Under the pieces are notes generated by a model that did not search any database, was not told the origin of the DNA, and worked only from the letters and a program-made list of their open reading frames with translations. Made by a program: the position numbers and the translations under genes. Below, piece by piece: positions 12,758-13,330 of a DNA stretch of 13,330 nt. Location: the NCBI GenBank assembly GCA_019243975.1, contig JAFATL010000742.1, positions 1 to 13,330 on the forward strand. Reading direction: 5' to 3'. The stretch comes from Actinomycetota bacterium (GTDB lineage Bacteria; Actinomycetota; Acidimicrobiia; Acidimicrobiales; JAFATL01). Within the stretch, counting starts at the first letter, position 1. Each line of letters opens with the position of its first letter.

Positions 12758-13330
12758 ATGGCCGACTTCGACGCGATCTTCAAGGCGTACGACGTGCGTG
12801 GGCTGGTGCCCGATCAATGGGACGCCGACGCCGCCCGTCGCATCGGCGCCGCCTTCGCAGCGTTCTGCGGGTCCGACCGCGTGCTGGTCGCACGCGACAT
12901 GCGGCCTTCCGGCGTCGACCTGGTGGCGGCCTTCGCCGAGGGCATCACGGGCACGGGCGCCGACGTGGTCGACCTGGGCATGGCGTCCACCGACCTCATC
13001 TACTTCGCGGCCGGTCGCCTCGACGCGCCGGGAGCGGTGTTCACCGCTTCGCACAACCCGGCCCAGTACAACGGCATCAAGTTCTGCCTCGCCGGCGCCA
13101 AGCCCGTCGGCGAGGACACCGGTCTGCGTGACATCAAGGCCCACGCCATTGCCGGCGACGTCCCGATGGCCGCCACGCACGGCACGGTGTCGCAGCTCGA
13201 CCTGCTCGACGAGTACGCCGACCACGTGCGCTCGTTCGTCGACGTGAGCGCGTTGCGGCCCCTCAAGGTGGTGGCCGACACCGCCAACGGCATGGGCGGG
13301 TTGGTCGTGCCCAAGGTGTTCGGCCCGCTG
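12758..13330 (+). CDS. manB: Phosphomannomutase/phosphoglucomutase (N-terminal part, cut by right edge)
   Basis: 191 residues are visible, about 40 % of the usual length near 450-470; the frame is open to the last base. It belongs to the alpha-D-phosphohexomutase family and interconverts hexose 6-phosphate and hexose 1-phosphate. Mannose-1-phosphate feeds GDP-mannose, and glucose-1-phosphate feeds UDP- or dTDP-sugars. Domain 1 shows 'K-A-Y-D-V-R-G' (9-15), the R46-D-M-R-P-S stretch, and the catalytic phosphoserine loop T96-A-S98-H-N-P101, followed by 'Y-N-G-I-K-F'. Domain 2 begins near 168 with 'K-V-V-A-D-T-A-N-G-M-G-G' (170-181). The metal-binding DxDxD loop lies past the edge. ATG 12758 gives the standard N-terminus. 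In mycobacteria this gene follows the DUF3499 gene and serves mannan and lipoglycan synthesis; the two membrane glycan genes just upstream fit such a role. Specificity for mannose over glucose cannot be read from this part. Confidence 0.93.
   Translation, partial: MADFDAIFKAYDVRGLVPDQWDADAARRIGAAFAAFCGSDRVLVARDMRPSGVDLVAAFAEGITGTGADVVDLGMASTDLIYFAAGRLDAPGAVFTASHNPAQYNGIKFCLAGAKPVGEDTGLRDIKAHAIAGDVPMAATHGTVSQLDLLDEYADHVRSFVDVSALRPLKVVADTANGMGGLVVPKVFGPL

Noticed and set aside
1..13330. Search for CRISPR arrays, tRNA or rRNA genes, insertion sequences and phage genes
   Set aside because: No regularly spaced repeats, no tRNA-like cloverleaf or rRNA sequence, and no transposase or integrase motifs were seen. 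The window is almost fully occupied by protein genes.

Overview
This window reads as chromosomal DNA of a GC-rich actinomycete. GC is roughly 70 % by eye and third codon positions are strongly GC-biased. Two families I know as actinobacterial markers are present: DUF5719, behind a large glycan-related membrane protein, and DUF3499. Gene starts mostly lack Shine-Dalgarno sequences. The overall flavour (thioredoxin-like protein, FtsH, DUF3499, GtrA-GT2 and phosphomannomutase close together) suggests class Acidimicrobiia, but that placement is an inference.

Layout. Positions 1-2354 (+) hold the C-terminal end of a large membrane protein, coupled by a GTGA overlap to an exported DUF5719 protein with four internal repeats. 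Positions 2437-5240 (-) hold three genes: an atypical short-chain dehydrogenase, a small PEBP-type lipoprotein, and a spinster-like MFS transporter; the last two are coupled by a GTGA overlap. A 32-base divergent gap with a long, near-perfect inverted repeat separates the MFS gene from a membrane-anchored thioredoxin-like gene (5273-5728, +). The 3' end of that gene overlaps ftsH (5691-7754, -) tail to tail. A 92-base divergent region then separates ftsH from a rightward block: DUF3499 protein, CPBP-family membrane protease, small zinc-ribbon protein, Rho-independent terminator, a large GT-C-like membrane protein, a GtrA-GT2 fusion, and phosphomannomutase/phosphoglucomutase cut by the right edge. 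No stretch over 300 bases lacks a gene; the short gaps are annotated individually.

How the genes may work together. Phosphomannomutase makes mannose-1-phosphate, the precursor of GDP-mannose. A GT2 of the dolichyl-phosphate-mannose-synthase type could load a sugar onto a polyprenyl phosphate, with its fused GtrA-like membrane domain helping to place or flip it. GT-C-like proteins with large C-terminal extracytoplasmic domains could use the lipid-linked sugar outside, and DUF5719 would be an exported partner or acceptor. From memory, DUF5719, WhiB, DUF3499 and manB lie close together in mycobacteria and streptomycetes. Here the set is opened up by a transporter/lipoprotein/dehydrogenase block and by ftsH, and no whiB gene is in the window.

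The most striking non-coding signals are the inverted repeat at 5256-5295 and a recurring -10-like hexamer 6-8 bases ahead of most non-coupled start codons, which points to widespread leaderless transcription.
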